DNA of 22,618 nucleotides from NCBI GenBank assembly GCA_036824505.1, contig DAITAA010000034.1, positions 1-22,618 of the forward strand. Reading direction: 5' to 3'. This document shows, piece after piece, positions 7,630 to 16,433 of this stretch. The stretch's first letter is position 1. The number at the start of each line of letters is the position of its first letter. The stretch is from SCUD01 sp036824505. GTDB taxonomy: Bacteria > Pseudomonadota > Gammaproteobacteria > Steroidobacterales > Steroidobacteraceae. The translations under genes and the position numbers were made by a program. The notes under the pieces were generated by a model. That model had not been told where the DNA came from, made no database searches, and saw only the letters and a program-made list of their open reading frames with translations.

Positions 7630-10600
7630 GTGAGCCTCTGGTCATTCTCGGTTCACCGCTGGCAATTCACGCTGGTCGTCTTTGCGCTGCTGGTTGCGAC
7701 CGGCCTCTGGGCGCTCGGCGCAATCCCGCGCGCCGAGGATCCATCACTGAAGTTTCCGGGTTCGGTGATCGTCGTCAATTACCCCGGCGCTGACCCGGAA
7801 GACGTCGAGCGCCTGGTCGTCGATCCGATCGAGGATGCGCTGGCCGAACTCGATGATGTCAAGAAGCTGACCAGCACGGCGATCGACGGGCTCGCACTGA
7901 TCGAAATCGAGTTCGTCTACGGCACCGATCCGGACCGCAAGCATGACGAGGTCCTGCGCGAGATCAATGTCGTAAGGCCGGCCCTGCCGCGCGATGTGTT
8001 TTCGATTGACGTGCGGCAATTCACGCCTGGCACCGTCAACATCGTGCAGTTCGCGCTGGTCAGCACGGATGCTGACTGGCGCGAGATGAAGAAGCAGGCC
8101 GAGAATCTCGAGGAACTCATCGAGACCGTTCCCGGCGTGCGCCGGGCCGACACCTGGGCCTATCCGCAACCGGAAGTCCGGGTCGCGATCGACCTCGAGC
8201 GCCTTGCGGCCGCGGGCGTGACGCTGGGGCAGGTGATCACCGCGATCCAGGGTGAGAACGCCAGCATCCCGGGGGGCGCGGTCGATGTCGGCATGCGCCG
8301 TTACAACCTCAAGACCTCCGGCAGCTACGAATCCCTCGCCGAGATAGCGGACACGGTCGTCAGCGCAAGCGCCGGGCGTGCCGTGCATGTTCGTGACGTC
8401 GCCGAAGTATCCTGGGGCGCCGAGGAAGAACGCTACATCGGCCGATTCAACGGCACGCGGGCCGTGTTCGTCACCGCCAGCATGAAGGACAACCAGAATG
8501 TCTTTGCTGTGCGCGACGCGATTTACGCGCGCCTGCCCCAGTTCCGGGCGGGCCTGCCTTCCCAGGTCCGCCTGGAGAACGGCTTCGACCAGTCATCCAA
8601 TGTGGATCACCGCCTGTCCCGGCTGCAGATCGATTTCACGATTGCAATCGGGCTCGTGGTATTGACGCTGCTGCCACTGGGTCTTCGCGCCGCCGGCATC
8701 GTGATGATCTCGATCCCGCTGTCGCTCGCGATCGGGTTGGCGGCGCTTTACCTGACCGGATTTTCCCTGAATCAGCTGTCGATCGCCGGTTTCGTCGTGG
8801 CGCTCGGCCTGCTGGTGGATGACTCGATCGTCGTCGTCGAGAATATCGCGCGCAATGTCCGCCAGGGCGTGCCGCGGATGCAGGCCGCCATCGCCGCGAC
8901 CGACCAGATCTGGCTCGCCGTGCTCGGCTGCACGGCCACCCTCATGCTCGCGTTCGTGCCGCTCTTGTTCCTGCCAGAGGGTGCCGGGGATTTCATCCGC
9001 TCGCTCCCAGCCTCCGTTCTGTTCACCATCCTGGCATCGCTTTTCATCGCCCTGACGATCATTCCATTCCTTGCAAGCCGTCTGCTGCGCGGCCAGGAGC
9101 GCCGCCAGCCTCGCCAGCCCTGGCTGGCCGCACCGCTCGCGAAGCTGCGCGGGCTGCTCGACCGCTCCGATCAGGTCGCTGACCGCGTGCTCTCCGCGTT
9201 GATGGGCGCCATCCACCGGACATACGGCCCCGCCCTGCGCTGGGGCCTGGCGCGGCCGCGCACGACCCTCGCCGCTGCGCTTGGAGTGTTCGCGCTGTCG
9301 CTGCTGCTGGTGCCGTGGATCGGTTTCAGCCTGTTTCCGACGGCCGACATCCCGCAGTTTCGCGTGCGTATCGAGACCGCGGATGGCGCAAGCCTCGCGG
9401 AGACGGATCGCGCACTGCGCTTTGTCGAAACGAAGCTCGCCGAGACGCCCGGCGTCCGCTGGTGGTTCTCAAATCTTGGCAAGGAGAATCCGCGCATTTA
9501 TTACAACGTGCTGTCACGCGTTGCCTCCGCGAACCTGGCCGAAGTGTTCGCGGAGCTCGAACGCGACACTCCTGCCAGGACGGAGCGCCTGCTCGACGGA
9601 CTGCGGGTTGCGTTTGCCGAGTATCCGGCCGCGCACATTTCCATACTCCAGTTCGAGAATGGCCCTCCGATCGCCGCGCCGATCGAGATCCGTATCTTCG
9701 GGCCGGACCTGGAGACGCTGCGCGCGCTCGCCGCGGATGTCGAGAAACTCATCAAGGAAATCCCGGGGACACGCGACGTCGTGAATCCGCTGCGCCTGTC
9801 ACGCACCGATATCGACTTACGTGTCGATTCGGAAAAGGCCGCGCTGTTTGGCATCCCCGCGATCGAGGCGGACCGGACAGTCAGGCTCGCGATCGCGGGC
9901 CTTACGGCGGGGAAATATCGCGATCCGGATGGCGATGAATACGACATCACGCTGCGGCTGCCGGTCGGGGCCCGGCCGACACTCGACATGCTGAAGTCGG
10001 TCCAGGTGTCGTCACTGACCGGCCGTCAGGTGCCCCTTGCCCAGATCATCGACCCGCAATTCCGAAGCGCACCCAATATCATCAAGCGCTTCAACCGCGA
10101 GCGCGCCGTTGCGGTCACCGCGCACCCGGCCACCGGTTACTCGACCGACGCATTGACCGGTACTGTGCTCGGGAAGCTCGAAGCGATGACCTGGCCGGCG
10201 GGCTACCGCTATGTCGCCGCCGGCGAGATAGAGGCGCGTGAAGAAAGCTTCGCGGGGCTCGGCGTCGCGATGCTGGTCGCTGTGTTCGGCATCCTGGCAG
10301 TGCTGGTGCTCGAGTTCGGCAGCTTCCGTTCGATGCTGATCGTATTCGGCGTCGTGCCGCTCGGCATCACTGGCGGCCTCGTCGCGCTGTTCCTGACCGG
10401 TTACACGCTGTCATTCACGTCGATGATCGGCATGATTGCGCTGGTCGGCATCGAGATCAAGAACTCGATCCTGCTGGTGGATTTCACGAATCAGCTGCGT
10501 GCAGTCGGCCGCCCGCTTGACGATGCAATCGCCGAAGCCGGCGAGGTGCGCTTCCTGCCGATCCTGCTCACGTCGCTGACCGCGATCGGCGGACTGACGC

Positions 10601-10782
10601 CGCTGGCGATCCAGGGTTCGGGCCTTTACTCGCCGCTTGCCATTGTCATCATCGGCGGACTCATCAGTTCGACGCTGCTCGCACGCCTCGTGACGCCGGT
10701 GATGTACAAGCTGCTGCCACCCACCATCGAGCCGCGCAAAGCCGCGGCACTTGCCTCGAGCACGGAGACCCAGCCCGCCTGA
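7630..10782 (+). CDS. RND family efflux pump inner-membrane permease
   Basis: The 1050-residue protein has full AcrB-like length: one membrane helix near residue 15, a large periplasmic loop, six helices, a second loop and a final helix group. The proton-relay residues are present: Asp397-Asp398 in GLLVDDSIVVVENIAR (TM4) and Lys944 in GIEIKNSILLVDF (TM10). It uses the proton gradient to drive drugs, solvents or metabolites out through the TolC-like channel. The N-terminal PRAEDPSLKFPG and PGADPEDVERLV segments match the broad AcrB/VexF-like permeases rather than metal (CusA) pumps. The substrate is not predictable. The start is GTG, nine bases after the adaptor stop. It is the fourth gene of the tetR operon. 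Confidence 0.95.
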   Translation: MSLWSFSVHRWQFTLVVFALLVATGLWALGAIPRAEDPSLKFPGSVIVVNYPGADPEDVERLVVDPIEDALAELDDVKKLTSTAIDGLALIEIEFVYGTDPDRKHDEVLREINVVRPALPRDVFSIDVRQFTPGTVNIVQFALVSTDADWREMKKQAENLEELIETVPGVRRADTWAYPQPEVRVAIDLERLAAAGVTLGQVITAIQGENASIPGGAVDVGMRRYNLKTSGSYESLAEIADTVVSASAGRAVHVRDVAEVSWGAEEERYIGRFNGTRAVFVTASMKDNQNVFAVRDAIYARLPQFRAGLPSQVRLENGFDQSSNVDHRLSRLQIDFTIAIGLVVLTLLPLGLRAAGIVMISIPLSLAIGLAALYLTGFSLNQLSIAGFVVALGLLVDDSIVVVENIARNVRQGVPRMQAAIAATDQIWLAVLGCTATLMLAFVPLLFLPEGAGDFIRSLPASVLFTILASLFIALTIIPFLASRLLRGQERRQPRQPWLAAPLAKLRGLLDRSDQVADRVLSALMGAIHRTYGPALRWGLARPRTTLAAALGVFALSLLLVPWIGFSLFPTADIPQFRVRIETADGASLAETDRALRFVETKLAETPGVRWWFSNLGKENPRIYYNVLSRVASANLAEVFAELERDTPARTERLLDGLRVAFAEYPAAHISILQFENGPPIAAPIEIRIFGPDLETLRALAADVEKLIKEIPGTRDVVNPLRLSRTDIDLRVDSEKAALFGIPAIEADRTVRLAIAGLTAGKYRDPDGDEYDITLRLPVGARPTLDMLKSVQVSSLTGRQVPLAQIIDPQFRSAPNIIKRFNRERAVAVTAHPATGYSTDALTGTVLGKLEAMTWPAGYRYVAAGEIEAREESFAGLGVAMLVAVFGILAVLVLEFGSFRSMLIVFGVVPLGITGGLVALFLTGYTLSFTSMIGMIALVGIEIKNSILLVDFTNQLRAVGRPLDDAIAEAGEVRFLPILLTSLTAIGGLTPLAIQGSGLYSPLAIVIIGGLISSTLLARLVTPVMYKLLPPTIEPRKAAALASSTETQPA

Positions 10783-10819
10783 CACGGTGGTACCCTCTGG
10801 CACGGAATCCCGGAGTTCA

Positions 10820-12241
10820 ATGACCGTGCCAACGCGCGCCCGCATTTTCGTCTTGCTGCTGCTGACAACCGTCGTTTCCGGTTGCGCGGCCCTCCGGGCA
10901 CCGGATCTCGAGCGCCTGTATCCGGCACACGCCGTCACAGTTGATCGTACGCCAGTGATCATCATTCCCGGGATGCTCGGCTCGCGCCTGGTTGAGCGCG
11001 AGACCGGCGTTGAAGCCTGGCCTGGCAGCGCCGGCAAACTCCTCACCAGCGGCTATCCGGAGCTCGCGTTCAAGATCGATCCCGAGACCCTTGAGCCGCT
11101 GGACGACGGACGGATCCCGGGCAGGGTTTTTGACCGCGCGATCGGGCGGGATTTCTACGGCCGGATCATCAATGCCCTGCAGAGATTCGGCGGCTACCAG
11201 CCGGCCCAGCCCGGGCAACAGGTCGCCGCTGACGCTGCGCAGATGTACGTATTCACCTATGACTGGCGCCAGGACATGGTTGTAACGGCGCGCAAGCTCG
11301 ATGAACTGATCGAGCAGATCCGCCGCGATTACGCAGACCCGGGCCTGCGCGTCGACATCGTCGCGCACAGCATGGGCGGCATGGTCACGCGCTATTACGA
11401 GCGCTACGGCACCGAAGACGTGCTGGACGGCGATTCCTTCCGGGTCACGGGCGCCGGCGCGCGCAAGCTGCGCCGGCTCGTGCTGCTCGGCACACCGAAC
11501 GAGGGCACCGCATACGCCGTCCACTCATTCCTGAATGGCTATCGCGTCGCCCTGTCACGGCTTCCGACCGAGGGCGTCGTGACGATGCCGGCCATGTATC
11601 AGTTCTTTCCGCATCCGCTGGTGCCCTGGATTACAGACACGCATGGCGTGCCTCTGGATCTCGACTTGTTCGATGCCGGGACCTGGCGGCAATTCGGATG
11701 GTCCATTTTCAATCACCGGGTGCAGCGCAGGATGGCGGCCGCGCCTGGTGCCCGGCCGGCCCAGGATGTCCTCGAGCGTTACTTCGAGAAGCGCCTCGAG
11801 CGCGCACGGCGGTTCATTTGGTCGCTCAGCGCGCCGGTCGGGGACGTGGAGCTCGTCCAGCCGCTCGTGTTCGGCGGCGATTGCGATCCGACGCCCGCGC
11901 ACCTGGTCCTCGAAAAGGTGAACGGGGAGTCGATTGCGCGGCTGCGACCCGAGCAGATCCTGCATCCCGTGCCCGGGATCGATTACCACAAGCTCATGTA
12001 CGAGCCCGGCGACGGCAGGGTCGCGAGATCATCCCTGCTTGGCCGGCAGGAGCTGAAGGGCACGGGTCAGCGCCATGGATCCGCAAGCCAGGAGTTCAAC
12101 CACGCCTTCTTTTTCTGCGGATCCCACGATCTGCTGACCGGCAACATACTGTTCATCAACAATCTGCTGAACTACCTGCTGAGTGCCGACCGGCCCGTGC
12201 CGATGGCTCAGGACTCGGCCGCTCCGGCCTCGCCGACATAG
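10820..12241 (+). CDS. LCAT-like acyltransferase/lipase, lipoprotein
   Basis: The 473-residue protein begins with a lipoprotein signal ending VSGCAAL (lipid Cys near residue 22). I chose the ATG at 10820 because GGAG lies five bases upstream. It is an alpha/beta hydrolase of the lecithin:cholesterol acyltransferase family. IIIPGMLGSRL forms the oxyanion region. The nucleophile is Ser184 in VAHSMGG, the acid is probably Asp398 in PGDGRV (LCAT family GDGTV), and the base is probably His436 in CGSHDLLTGN. Family members hydrolyse or transfer acyl chains from phospholipids. An envelope-located role is inferred from the lipobox. It lies 37 bases after the RND permease on the same strand and may be co-transcribed with it. 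Its 3' end overlaps the convergent nuclease gene by 34 bases. Confidence 0.85.
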   Translation: MTVPTRARIFVLLLLTTVVSGCAALRAPDLERLYPAHAVTVDRTPVIIIPGMLGSRLVERETGVEAWPGSAGKLLTSGYPELAFKIDPETLEPLDDGRIPGRVFDRAIGRDFYGRIINALQRFGGYQPAQPGQQVAADAAQMYVFTYDWRQDMVVTARKLDELIEQIRRDYADPGLRVDIVAHSMGGMVTRYYERYGTEDVLDGDSFRVTGAGARKLRRLVLLGTPNEGTAYAVHSFLNGYRVALSRLPTEGVVTMPAMYQFFPHPLVPWITDTHGVPLDLDLFDAGTWRQFGWSIFNHRVQRRMAAAPGARPAQDVLERYFEKRLERARRFIWSLSAPVGDVELVQPLVFGGDCDPTPAHLVLEKVNGESIARLRPEQILHPVPGIDYHKLMYEPGDGRVARSSLLGRQELKGTGQRHGSASQEFNHAFFFCGSHDLLTGNILFINNLLNYLLSADRPVPMAQDSAAPASPT

Positions 12242-12918
12242 CGGCACCATTCGCAGTCTTCGCCGGCCTGCGGGACCGTGCCGCCGCCGACGGCGGCGAC
12301 CGCGCGCCGGAAGGCGTCCAGCACCCAGGCATCGTCGCCGTCATAGGGCACCATGTGTGTGGAAAACCGGAGCGTGCCGCGGAATTCGCCCGCCCCGGCG
12401 TCACCATTCGCATAGACGAACCAGCCGCGGTTGCTGACCTCGAATCCCTGGCGGCGCACCAGGAACTGGTAGACCTCCATCTGCCGCTGATACGAGGGAT
12501 AGAGTCCCCCGGTCGTCGGCGTCTCCTTGCGAGCCGTTGCCTTGTAGTCTGCGACGATCAGCTCGCCGCTCGCCGCCTGCCACAGGTCGTCGATGGCGCC
12601 AAACAGCGTCCAGCCAGTCTGTGCATCGATCCAGCGCACGCCGCTGAAATTCTGGCGCCACTTGCCGAGTTGCGGATGTGCGAATGGCACGGCATCAAGC
12701 CCTGCTTCTTCGAACAGCGGATGCGGTTCGCCGGCCACGCGATAGCGGTCGAACTCCGACTTCAAGAGCGCATCCACCGCATTATTCAGCGTGAAAGGCG
12801 GGCCGCCCGGCCGCGGGATGCCGAGCGCGACATCGAGGTAAAGGCAACGTGGGCATTCGACGAAGAGATCGATCTTCGAGCGGCTCAACTGGCGGCGCTG
12901 CAGCGAGCGACTGGTCAT
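12208..12918 (-). CDS. Stand-alone PD-(D/E)XK nuclease with four cysteines
   Basis: The 236-residue protein has the RecB/Cas4-like nuclease core. Asp110 lies in FGAIDDLW, the Asp124-Tyr-Lys126 strand lies in LIVADYKATA, and the RecB-type motif Q146MEVYQ follows. Two CxxC pairs, Cys22/Cys25 (ECPRC) and Cys222/Cys225 (DCEWC), bracket the domain, as do the iron-sulfur cysteines of Cas4/AddB-type nucleases, so a [4Fe-4S] cluster or zinc is likely. There is no helicase partner, cas gene or CRISPR nearby. The role in DNA repair or processing is inferred from the fold. The start is the ATG complementing 12916-12918, preceded by AGAGG. It converges on the LCAT-like gene with a 34-base overlap. Confidence 0.82.
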   Translation of the reverse strand: MTSRSLQRRQLSRSKIDLFVECPRCLYLDVALGIPRPGGPPFTLNNAVDALLKSEFDRYRVAGEPHPLFEEAGLDAVPFAHPQLGKWRQNFSGVRWIDAQTGWTLFGAIDDLWQAASGELIVADYKATARKETPTTGGLYPSYQRQMEVYQFLVRRQGFEVSNRGWFVYANGDAGAGEFRGTLRFSTHMVPYDGDDAWVLDAFRRAVAAVGGGTVPQAGEDCEWCRYVGEAGAAES

Positions 12919-13029
12919 TGGAGCCTCTGGGAGGAGGCCGCCGCGCCGCGATAGTGTGCTGGACTAACCCGCTGTAGGATTGGATTCACCCGACCGTGGC
13001 GCGGCGGGCCGTGCTAACAATGCCGGTTT

Positions 13030-13335
13030 ATGGTCAGTGATATCAAGTGCCGCGTTGCGCAGGCACGAGCAGGACGGCAACCCGTGCCGCACTGGCGCCT
13101 CCGTCAAGAACACGATGAACGTGGCAGCCTGTCCGGAGAAGGACTGCCCGCGTGCACCGCGGCCAACCGGCAGATCGAGAATGAGGACCTCGTGCTGTGG
13201 TACACGATCGGGATGCATCACGTCGTGCGTGCCGAGGATTGGCCGGTGATGCCCGTGCTATGGCACGACTTCAAGCTGCGGCCTTTCGATTTCTTTGACC
13301 GCGATCCGGCCCTGAACACGAGCCGCAGGCCCTGA
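13030..13335 (+). pseudogene. C-terminal remnant of copper-containing amine oxidase
   Basis: About 75 residues at the end of this frame match the extreme C-terminus of primary-amine (copper) oxidases: GEGLPACTAANRQIENED, LVLWYTIGMHHVVRAEDWP and FKLRPFDFFDRDPAL. The second His of the MHH pair sits where the third copper ligand of the family lies (TxHxxRxEDWP). Full enzymes are about 640-700 residues; here the preceding 110 bases before the divergent nuclease gene cannot hold the rest, and a stop codon closes the frame at 13015. Pieces such as VKNTMNV in another frame just upstream (about 13108-13128) may be more of the same gene after a frameshift. No topaquinone-forming site is present, so the fragment cannot be an active oxidase. 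Confidence 0.7.
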
Positions 13336-13362
13336 CCACAGGACGGTCTTTCCATTTCCCGG

Positions 13363-13406
13363 CGGAGGGCTAAGATGGTTGCCCCAAGAGGGTGGATGGC
13401 CCTCCG
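13363..13406 (+). repeat. Hairpin with 8-base perfect arms upstream of permease
   Basis: The arms CGGAGGGC (13363-13370) and GCCCTCCG (13399-13406) pair exactly, with a 28-base loop. There is no T run, so it is not a classical terminator. It lies about 50 bases before the AAAGGGGG site and could be part of a structured leader. I do not recognise a known riboswitch. Confidence 0.3.
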
Positions 13407-13455
13407 GCCGTGTGGCTGCATGCGGCAGGACAATCAATAAATCAAAGGGGGTTCC

Positions 13456-13557
13456 ATGCGTGGACGAATGATGATCCTGGCTGCGGCTGGCCGTGCTGCG
13501 GTTGACTCCGGCACGGTACGCAAGGCTGCCGAAGCCGTAGCACCCGCCTGGCGCTGA
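13456..13557 (+). CDS. Short frame of 33 codons, possible leader peptide or broken permease start
   Basis: The ATG at 13456 follows an excellent ribosome-binding site (AAAGGGGG, five-base spacing) and codes for 33 residues (MRGRMMILAAAGRAAV...) before a TGA at 13555-13557. It is in the same frame as the permease, which stays open from that stop onward. It is either a short leader peptide, or the original permease start now cut off by a nonsense or sequence error. The peptide itself matches nothing I know. Confidence 0.3.
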   Translation: MRGRMMILAAAGRAAVDSGTVRKAAEAVAPAWR

Positions 13558-13626
13558 CCACTCATCGCAGCTCTGGCTGATCCCGTCGAACCGTCCAGGC
13601 TGTACCGCGGCCTGGGGCGATTCGAC

Positions 13627-14871
13627 GTGATTTCACTGACGGTCAACTCGGTGGTCGGCGCGGGCGTCTTCGCGATGCCGGCCGGGCTTGCGATCTCATC
13701 CGGGCGTTTCAGCCTCGCAGTCGTCTTCGCCGCATTCGCCGTCGTCGCCCTGCTTGCCCTGTCGCTCGCCGAGGTTGCGAGCCGCTACGACGTGACCGGC
13801 GGGCCGCAGTACTACGCCCAGGCAACCTTCGGCCCGCTGACCGGTTTCACGGTCGGCTGGCTGTTCGTCGTCTCGCGCTTCGCGTCGTACGCGCTGATCG
13901 CCTTCGTCATGCTCGACTATGCCGCAGCGTTGTGGCCAGTTCTCGCTGAACAGTGGCCGCGCAATATCGCGATCACCGTCTTCACGATCCTCCTGACCGT
14001 CATCAATGTTCGCGGCGTCACGCACGGCGCCTGGGTCGGCAATCTGCTGACGATCGCGAAGATGCTGCCGCTTGGATTGATCGCGCTCGCCGGCTTGTGG
14101 TTCGCCGGGTGGAACAATCTCCCTGTGACGGCACCGCAGGAACCGAACGGACTGATCGACGGGCTACTGCTCGCCTTGTTCGCCTGCTTCGGCTTCGAGG
14201 CCGCTGCGATCGTCGCCGGCGAGATGCGCGAGCCGCGCCGTGATCTCGCGGTCAGCATCCTGGTGGGTCTTGGCGTCTCCTGTGCGCTGTACCTGCTGCT
14301 GATGGTCGCCTGCTTCGGCGTGCTGCCGGACACCGCGGCATCGAAGCTGCCGCTGGCGGACGTCGCGGAGTACTTCGTCGGGCCGGCAGGCAGCAGGATC
14401 ATGGCGAGCGCCGCGGTCGTCTCCTGTGCGGGCGGGCTTGCGGTCGCGATCCTGGTCTCGCCGCGCAATATCTTCGCCCTCGGCGAGAGCGGCGACCTGC
14501 CGCCCGCGTTTGCCGCGGTACATCCCGGATGGAAGACACCCCACGTCTCGATCATCATCTATTCGGTCCTTTCCTGGCTTTTCGCGGTCACCGGAACCTT
14601 TGAGTACCTCGTCAACTTCTTCGTGATCTCGCGCATCCTGGCCTACGGATCGACCAGTGCCGCCCTGCTCGTGCTGCGCCACCGCGAAGGGCCGGCGCCG
14701 GTACCCATGCCGGGCGGCGTCATGATTGCGCTCACCGCACTCCTCTGCTGCGCCGGCATCGTGCTGACGACGACCTGGACCGCCGTCCGGGACGTCGCGA
14801 TTGCGCTCGCGGTCGGATTCGCAATCCGGGCCTGGGTGCGATGGGCTGCGGCAAGGCGTAGAATTTCCTGA
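13627..14871 (+). CDS. APC family amino acid/amine permease, N-terminus uncertain
   Basis: From the GTG at 13627 the product has 414 residues and about 12 hydrophobic segments. TM1 carries the APC signature VNSVVGAGVFAMPAG, and the TM6 region reads LFACFGFEAAAIVAGEMREPRRDL, as in the APC superfamily (PF13520-like). It should import an amino acid, polyamine or related amine using a cation gradient. The annotated GTG is doubtful: the open frame upstream encodes LGRFD just before VISLTVN, a segment conserved in homologues, yet no ATG, GTG or TTG occurs between 13558 and 13627. The next possible start, ATG 13456, is separated by a TGA. The gene may thus be N-terminally damaged or start at a rare codon. 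The first FAD oxidase gene follows after 28 bases. Confidence 0.8.
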   Translation: MISLTVNSVVGAGVFAMPAGLAISSGRFSLAVVFAAFAVVALLALSLAEVASRYDVTGGPQYYAQATFGPLTGFTVGWLFVVSRFASYALIAFVMLDYAAALWPVLAEQWPRNIAITVFTILLTVINVRGVTHGAWVGNLLTIAKMLPLGLIALAGLWFAGWNNLPVTAPQEPNGLIDGLLLALFACFGFEAAAIVAGEMREPRRDLAVSILVGLGVSCALYLLLMVACFGVLPDTAASKLPLADVAEYFVGPAGSRIMASAAVVSCAGGLAVAILVSPRNIFALGESGDLPPAFAAVHPGWKTPHVSIIIYSVLSWLFAVTGTFEYLVNFFVISRILAYGSTSAALLVLRHREGPAPVPMPGGVMIALTALLCCAGIVLTTTWTAVRDVAIALAVGFAIRAWVRWAAARRRIS

Positions 14872-14899
14872 TCTTCAGTATTCCGGAGGGGGGACCATC

Positions 14900-16375
14900 A
14901 TGAAGCGGCGTCAATTTGTCGGTGCGGGCCTCGCGCTGGCCGCCACCTGGCCGTTGCGTGGATTCACGTCCGTTCTCAAGGGTGTCGCCGACCTGCCGGC
15001 AAAGACACTCGCGGGCGGCGACGTCGTACTGACCGGATCGTCGGTCGAGGCCTTGGCTGCGAGCCTGCGCGGCAATCTGCTGATGCAGGGCAGCGACGGC
15101 TACGACAGCACGCGCCGTATCTGGAACGCGATGTTCGAGAAGAAGCCTGCGCTGATCGCGCGCTGCACGGGCGCATCAGACGTCCGGCACGCTGTGGATT
15201 TCGCGCGTGAGCACCAGTTACTGACCGCCGTGCGCGCCGGTGGCCATAGCTTTTCGGGAAAGTCCACCTGCGATGGCGGGCTGATGATCGACCTGCAGCC
15301 GATGCAGGGCGTGCGTGTCGATCCCGAGGCTAGCCGTGCCTATCTCGAGTCGGGCTCGCTGCTCGGGCAGCTCGATCATGAATCTACAGCCTTCGGCCTT
15401 GCGACCACGGCGGGCACCGTATCGCATACAGGCGCCGCGGGTCTGACGCTCGGCGGCGGCTTCGGAAGGCTGGGCCGGCGCTACGGGCTCGCCTGCGACA
15501 ACGTCGCCTCATTCGACATCGTTACCGCCGACGGGCATTTCCTCCGGGCCAGTGACGACGAAAACGCCGATTTGTTCTGGGGCCTGCGCGGCGGTGGCGG
15601 AAATTTCGGGGTCGTGACAGCCATCGAGTACCGGCTGCACCGGATGGATCCGGTGATCCTCGGCGGCCACATTGTCTGGCCAATAGATCAGGCGCGCGAC
15701 GTGCTACGTTACTACCGCGACATCGCGGCGGACGCACCCGACGTCGTCAATGTTTCCCCCGACCTGCATCATGAACCCGACGGTCCGAAGCTGGGCATCG
15801 AAGTTTGCTGGTCGGGCGATCATGGCGAAGGCGAGGCCTGGCTCAAGAAACTGCGCGCTTTCGGCAAGCCGGTGCGTGACGACATCGGGCCGATGCCCTA
15901 TGTGAAGATACAGTCCGGTGCCGACGAGTTTCTCGCGCCCGGCAAGTACTACTACCTGAAGGGCGGCTTCCTGACGCAGCTCAAGGATGATGGCATCGAC
16001 CTCATCATCGACACGTTCAAGACTATGCCGGACTGGTACCACTTGTTCTTCGATCATGGTGGCGGGGCGTACCGGAAGGTGGCGCCGGCAGCGACGGCAT
16101 TCCCAAATCGCGACATGCTTTTCATGCTGGGCACGGTCGGCGCCTGGCCGACCAAGGATGGCATTGACGAGAACATCGCAAAGATGCGCGCGAGCTGGCG
16201 CGCGCTGGAGCCGCTGACCAAGGGGTTCTACACGAATCTCACCGATCCGGACACGACGATGGCCGGCTATCGCGAGAATTACGGCGCAAACTTCGAGCGG
16301 CTGGTCGCGCTGAAGGCCAAGTACGACCCGATGAACTTGTTCCGGCTGAACGCGAACGTGCCGCCGAAGATCTGA
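14900..16375 (+). CDS. FAD-binding oxidoreductase, berberine-bridge-enzyme type, copy 1
   Basis: The 491-residue protein starts at an ATG preceded by GGAGGGGGG. The N-terminus MKRRQFVGAGLALAA is a Tat-like signal (twin Arg, xF), so the folded flavoprotein is probably exported. The PCMH-type FAD domain spans about residues 80-260. His116 in RAGGHSFSG is the expected 8-alpha-histidyl FAD link. The second covalent site (Cys) of plant enzymes is absent, the segment reading SHTGAAGLTLGGGFG. The BBE C-terminal domain ends NYGANFERLVALKAKYDP...NLF. Such enzymes oxidise sugars, alcohols, alkaloids or amine-like compounds with O2 or another acceptor; the substrate is unknown. It lies 28 bases after the permease and 58 before a close paralogue. 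Confidence 0.88.
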   Translation: MKRRQFVGAGLALAATWPLRGFTSVLKGVADLPAKTLAGGDVVLTGSSVEALAASLRGNLLMQGSDGYDSTRRIWNAMFEKKPALIARCTGASDVRHAVDFAREHQLLTAVRAGGHSFSGKSTCDGGLMIDLQPMQGVRVDPEASRAYLESGSLLGQLDHESTAFGLATTAGTVSHTGAAGLTLGGGFGRLGRRYGLACDNVASFDIVTADGHFLRASDDENADLFWGLRGGGGNFGVVTAIEYRLHRMDPVILGGHIVWPIDQARDVLRYYRDIAADAPDVVNVSPDLHHEPDGPKLGIEVCWSGDHGEGEAWLKKLRAFGKPVRDDIGPMPYVKIQSGADEFLAPGKYYYLKGGFLTQLKDDGIDLIIDTFKTMPDWYHLFFDHGGGAYRKVAPAATAFPNRDMLFMLGTVGAWPTKDGIDENIAKMRASWRALEPLTKGFYTNLTDPDTTMAGYRENYGANFERLVALKAKYDPMNLFRLNANVPPKI

Positions 16376-16433
16376 CAACGCCGGGCCACCAGGAATTGAT
16401 GCCGATCATTACCGTGATTTCGGGGAGGCAGGA

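Larger units (their letters stand above)
13336..13626 (+). other. Gap between amine oxidase remnant and permease
   Basis: This 291-base stretch holds a possible hairpin (arms at 13363-13370 and 13399-13406), an AT-richer patch (about 13430-13445), a strong AAAGGGGG ribosome-binding site at 13443-13450, and a short frame from the ATG at 13456 that stops at 13557. The frame then continues, open, into the permease. I recognise no RNA gene and no convincing promoter. Confidence 0.5.

Noticed and set aside
12208..12918. cas4 gene of a CRISPR system
   Set aside because: No repeats, cas1 or cas2 are nearby, and the cysteine spacing (CxxC at both ends) differs from Cas4.
11698..12954. 418-codon + strand frame across the LCAT end and the nuclease gene
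   Set aside because: It is a shadow of the LCAT frame and the antisense nuclease, with no recognisable domain.
13336..13456. Riboswitch in the permease leader
   Set aside because: I compared it by eye with guanidine, fluoride, glycine and lysine types and saw no conserved core; only one long-range 8-base pairing is present.
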